This document shows, in pieces, positions 61,807 to 64,000 of a DNA stretch of 64,000 bases (its first letter is position 1; every line of letters begins with the position of its first letter). The notes under the pieces were generated by a model. It made no database searches and was not told the DNA's origin. It was given only the letters and a program-made list of their open reading frames with translations. Source of the DNA: Bacteroidota bacterium (lineage in GTDB: Bacteria; Bacteroidota; Rhodothermia; Balneolales; HLUCCA01); NCBI GenBank assembly GCA_020832235.1, contig JAFIEZ010000017.1, forward strand, positions 41,757 through 105,756, read 5' to 3'. Made by a program: the position numbers and the translations under genes.

Positions 61807-64000
61807 TTATTTGACTAAAATCATTTTCCGTGTTTCGGTGAATCCACCTGCGCTGATGCGATATACATAAACTCCACTTGAAAGGGATGTACCATCTACA
61901 CGCACACTATGCCAACCTGCCGCACGGCTTTCATTGACCAGAGTAGTTACCCGTTGCCCCAGAACACTATACACATCTATGCGAACCATCGTCTCCTTCG
62001 GAAGAGCATAACGAATTGTGGTTGTAGGATTAAACGGATTCGGGAAGTTCTGAGTCAGCTCAAAGTCTGTCGGAAGATCCGCCACATCGAGGTTTTCGAC
62101 CGTAAAATGGGTGGTCTGGGCAAATAACATTACCTCTTCACCAGCACGCAGCTCGGTTACCCGTAATTCTATCGGTCCCATGAACTCTGTCAGACGGTAT
62201 TGGCTGCCATTGGCGTTTGCTGCAGATTGTATACTCAGGTGCAGATCATCTTCACCACGTTGCAACATTACTTCTACCCTTTGTGCATCAGTGGCGTAGA
62301 AGTCACCTGTAAATCGTGCATCGAAATTACCTGCAGGCGGTATCGGCGGCAGGGTGAATGCCGCAGGATTGACTCCTGCTGGCAGATCTGAACCAAAGAA
62401 CAGTTCTACAGATTGAGATGAAGGAGCGGCATCATCTTTACGAGTAAGTACTATACGATCATGAGACTGCATAAGCTGCGTTACCGGACGAAGCGCAAGA
62501 AGTGCATTATCATGTTGTCGAGCCATACCCGATCCGGTGGCCCGCATACTTACGGTACCCTCGCGCTGGGTGCGCAACCAGTAGCCTTTGCCTGGTTGCA
62601 GCGTTGTTACCGGAGTATATGCTCCGGTAAAATCGAACAGTGTACCAGGAATAATGATGTTACCTGGATCTTCGACAACACTCAGGGGCACCGGATAGGA
62701 AAGTCCCGAAACAAGATTCCATCCTGCGCGCAGATCAATATCCAGAACCTCAAGTGGAACACCGGCAAATTCAAGGGTTTGAGGTTCTTCCATAAACAGC
62801 CAGTAACCTTGTCCTTTGCTGAAAGAATCGGCCGTGAAATAAACGCTGTTGAACCCGAACATTGTGCTAGCCCGTGCGGCGGGGAATACATCCTGGTATG
62901 ATTCCACCTCCATTTGCACCGGCAAGCTAACCATATTCCACCGCTGCTGGTACGACTGAGTAAGCTCGAAGCGCATGGTATGTGTGATAACAAGTTCGGT
63001 TATGAACTCAAACTCAATTTGCACCTGATTTTCCCGGCGCATATCTACGTTTACAAACTCCCCGGTAATAGCATCACGCATGGAGAAAATACCTCCCTTA
63101 GCCAGTGACTCCGGGTCCCATGAAATCTGAACCGGCCACCCGTTACCTGAAGGACTAAACCGAAGTCGCCATTGGGTGGAAACCTCCGTAATTGGACGGA
63201 AGTCCTGTAGCATTTCCTGTCCACTGTGTACCAATCGTACATCGAACACGCCGATTGGTGGTTGAGGAGGAGCAAGCTGATCGAACTCACTGTCGAACCC
63301 GTCTGTTGCGGCGGCATTGGCTCCGATAATCACATCTTTATTAACACCGGAGGCATCGGTTACCAGAATAGCCGTTGCAAACGTGTTCTCAACTAGATTC
63401 AGGTCCACTGTTCGGAAAGTACGAGGGGCGCTCCAGCTGCCCACCCCATTATCATTTTCGGCACGAACACGCCAGAAATACTGCGTACCAAAGGAGAGCC
63501 CTGTAGTGGCCGTGAACGTGGTGTCAGATATCCCTGCCTGATCTACCGAGGGTACCGCAAACGTATTCGTAGGAGCCACCTGCAGCTGATAGGATGTTGC
63601 ATTACTTACAGCGGTCCAGATCATAGTTACTTCCGTAGACAGTCCTGTAACACCATCATTTGGAGAGCGTAATGTAGGAGACGGCGGTCTTGTGGGATCT
63701 ACCGGCGCGTCGAGCCACCCGGCGTAGTTGACCAGGGAGAGATTAGCATCGTCAAAACGGTCATAAATCTTGTCAATATTCTTGGGATTGCCCCCCGTAT
63801 TCATCACCGCCGTAGTCGCCTCACCCCACCAGTTAAAGCGCGCATCGATGCTCTCTTGAGTACCGCTCTCCATGCGAATGTCATAGCCATTATTACCATA
63901 AATACTGTTGCGATTGATCACCGGACGAACATGATTGCCTACACGTATACCATCACCACCATTGTCGGTTATCACATTCACACTCATGGTAACGCTTGAC
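61807..64000 (-). CDS. T9SS-secreted beta-helix surface protein, C-terminal part
   Basis: At least 731 codons, open to the right edge. The visible N-terminal part is a right-handed beta-helix of the NosD/pectate-lyase type (IRVGNHVRPVINRNSIYGNN, RFNWWGEAT), followed by a fibronectin III module (~110-200), two copies of the LPPxPPxGxFDxR-type domain (QLAPPQPPIGVFDVRL and TLPPIPPAGNFDARF), a repeated RWNMVSLPVQ/GWNLVSGLSYPV sandwich, and a T9SS type A sorting domain (NFPNPFNPTTTIRYALP ... MILVK). It is probably the first gene of a two-gene operon of giant surface proteins. The function of the truncated N-terminus cannot be judged. Confidence 0.88.
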   Translation of the reverse strand, partial: SSVTMSVNVITDNGGDGIRVGNHVRPVINRNSIYGNNGYDIRMESGTQESIDARFNWWGEATTAVMNTGGNPKNIDKIYDRFDDANLSLVNYAGWLDAPVDPTRPPSPTLRSPNDGVTGLSTEVTMIWTAVSNATSYQLQVAPTNTFAVPSVDQAGISDTTFTATTGLSFGTQYFWRVRAENDNGVGSWSAPRTFRTVDLNLVENTFATAILVTDASGVNKDVIIGANAAATDGFDSEFDQLAPPQPPIGVFDVRLVHSGQEMLQDFRPITEVSTQWRLRFSPSGNGWPVQISWDPESLAKGGIFSMRDAITGEFVNVDMRRENQVQIEFEFITELVITHTMRFELTQSYQQRWNMVSLPVQMEVESYQDVFPAARASTMFGFNSVYFTADSFSKGQGYWLFMEEPQTLEFAGVPLEVLDIDLRAGWNLVSGLSYPVPLSVVEDPGNIIIPGTLFDFTGAYTPVTTLQPGKGYWLRTQREGTVSMRATGSGMARQHDNALLALRPVTQLMQSHDRIVLTRKDDAAPSSQSVELFFGSDLPAGVNPAAFTLPPIPPAGNFDARFTGDFYATDAQRVEVMLQRGEDDLHLSIQSAANANGSQYRLTEFMGPIELRVTELRAGEEVMLFAQTTHFTVENLDVADLPTDFELTQNFPNPFNPTTTIRYALPKETMVRIDVYSVLGQRVTTLVNESRAAGWHSVRVDGTSLSSGVYVYRISAGGFTETRKMILVK

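Noticed and set aside
1..64000. tRNA, rRNA and riboswitch genes
   Set aside because: I read all intergenic regions for cloverleaf-like or conserved RNA cores and saw none; a covariance-model search would be needed to exclude a divergent small RNA.

Overview
This 64 kb window is ordinary bacterial chromosome, densely coded on both strands. I see no rRNA, tRNA, CRISPR array, integrase or insertion sequence. The lineage looks like Bacteroidota in the broad sense, most likely the Balneolota/Rhodothermota side. Six proteins end in the type IX secretion (T9SS) type A sorting domain with the 'NYPNPFNPST...GxYxYRL...LIK' pattern typical of that group. There are also TonB/DUF4876/DUF6850 outer-membrane genes, Wzi-type capsule proteins and very weak ribosome binding sites. 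This assignment is inferred from protein style, not from a marker gene.

Layout. 0-3.4 kb: the start of an S9-type peptidase gene running off the left edge, a stand-alone type III polyketide synthase, and a T9SS-secreted protein of unknown function. 3.4-6.9 kb: an ABC exporter operon (ATPase and two DUF3526-type permeases). 7.0-17.4 kb: a metal-acquisition island made of a CobW/COG0523 GTPase, an FAD-binding oxidoreductase, a TonB-dependent receptor with a DUF4876 lipoprotein and a DUF6850-type barrel, another lipoprotein, and an APC-family permease. Five copies of the palindrome TGCAACnnnGTTGCA lie in front of all of these transcripts, and I found none elsewhere. This is the best candidate here for an undescribed Zur-like regulon. 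17.4-23.2 kb: a chemoreceptor, a small membrane protein, and an ALDH/SDR pair. 23.4-31.2 kb: secreted and outer-membrane proteins, including a GH81 beta-1,3-glucanase whose signal peptide is out of frame and a secreted phospholipase-D-like protein.

31.5-35.6 kb: a multi-PAS hybrid sensor kinase overlapping a REC-PAS protein that keeps a histidine box but has no ATPase domain. 35.8-42.2 kb: a sulfur/inorganic-carbon island of two YeeE/YedE half-transporters, an MBL-fold/rhodanese protein, a SulP transporter, a rhodanese and a beta-carbonic anhydrase. It is read away from a divergent GntR/UTRA regulator with a clear operator between them. 42.7-48.2 kb: housekeeping and envelope genes (LolA-like protein, DUF368/PopT, universal stress protein, Pcm, GT39-like membrane protein). 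48.3-56.8 kb: a T9SS-secreted purple-acid-phosphatase-like enzyme, two Wzi-family proteins, GalE, an M15-like peptidase and an exosortase. 57-64 kb: two adjacent very large T9SS-secreted surface proteins, the second running off the right edge.

Two general features stand out. Intergenic DNA often holds degenerate short tandem repeats with periods of 9, 15, 19, about 29 and 56 bp. In at least three places the 3' end of a gene is repeated outside the gene. All functions are read from motifs by eye; no database search was run.
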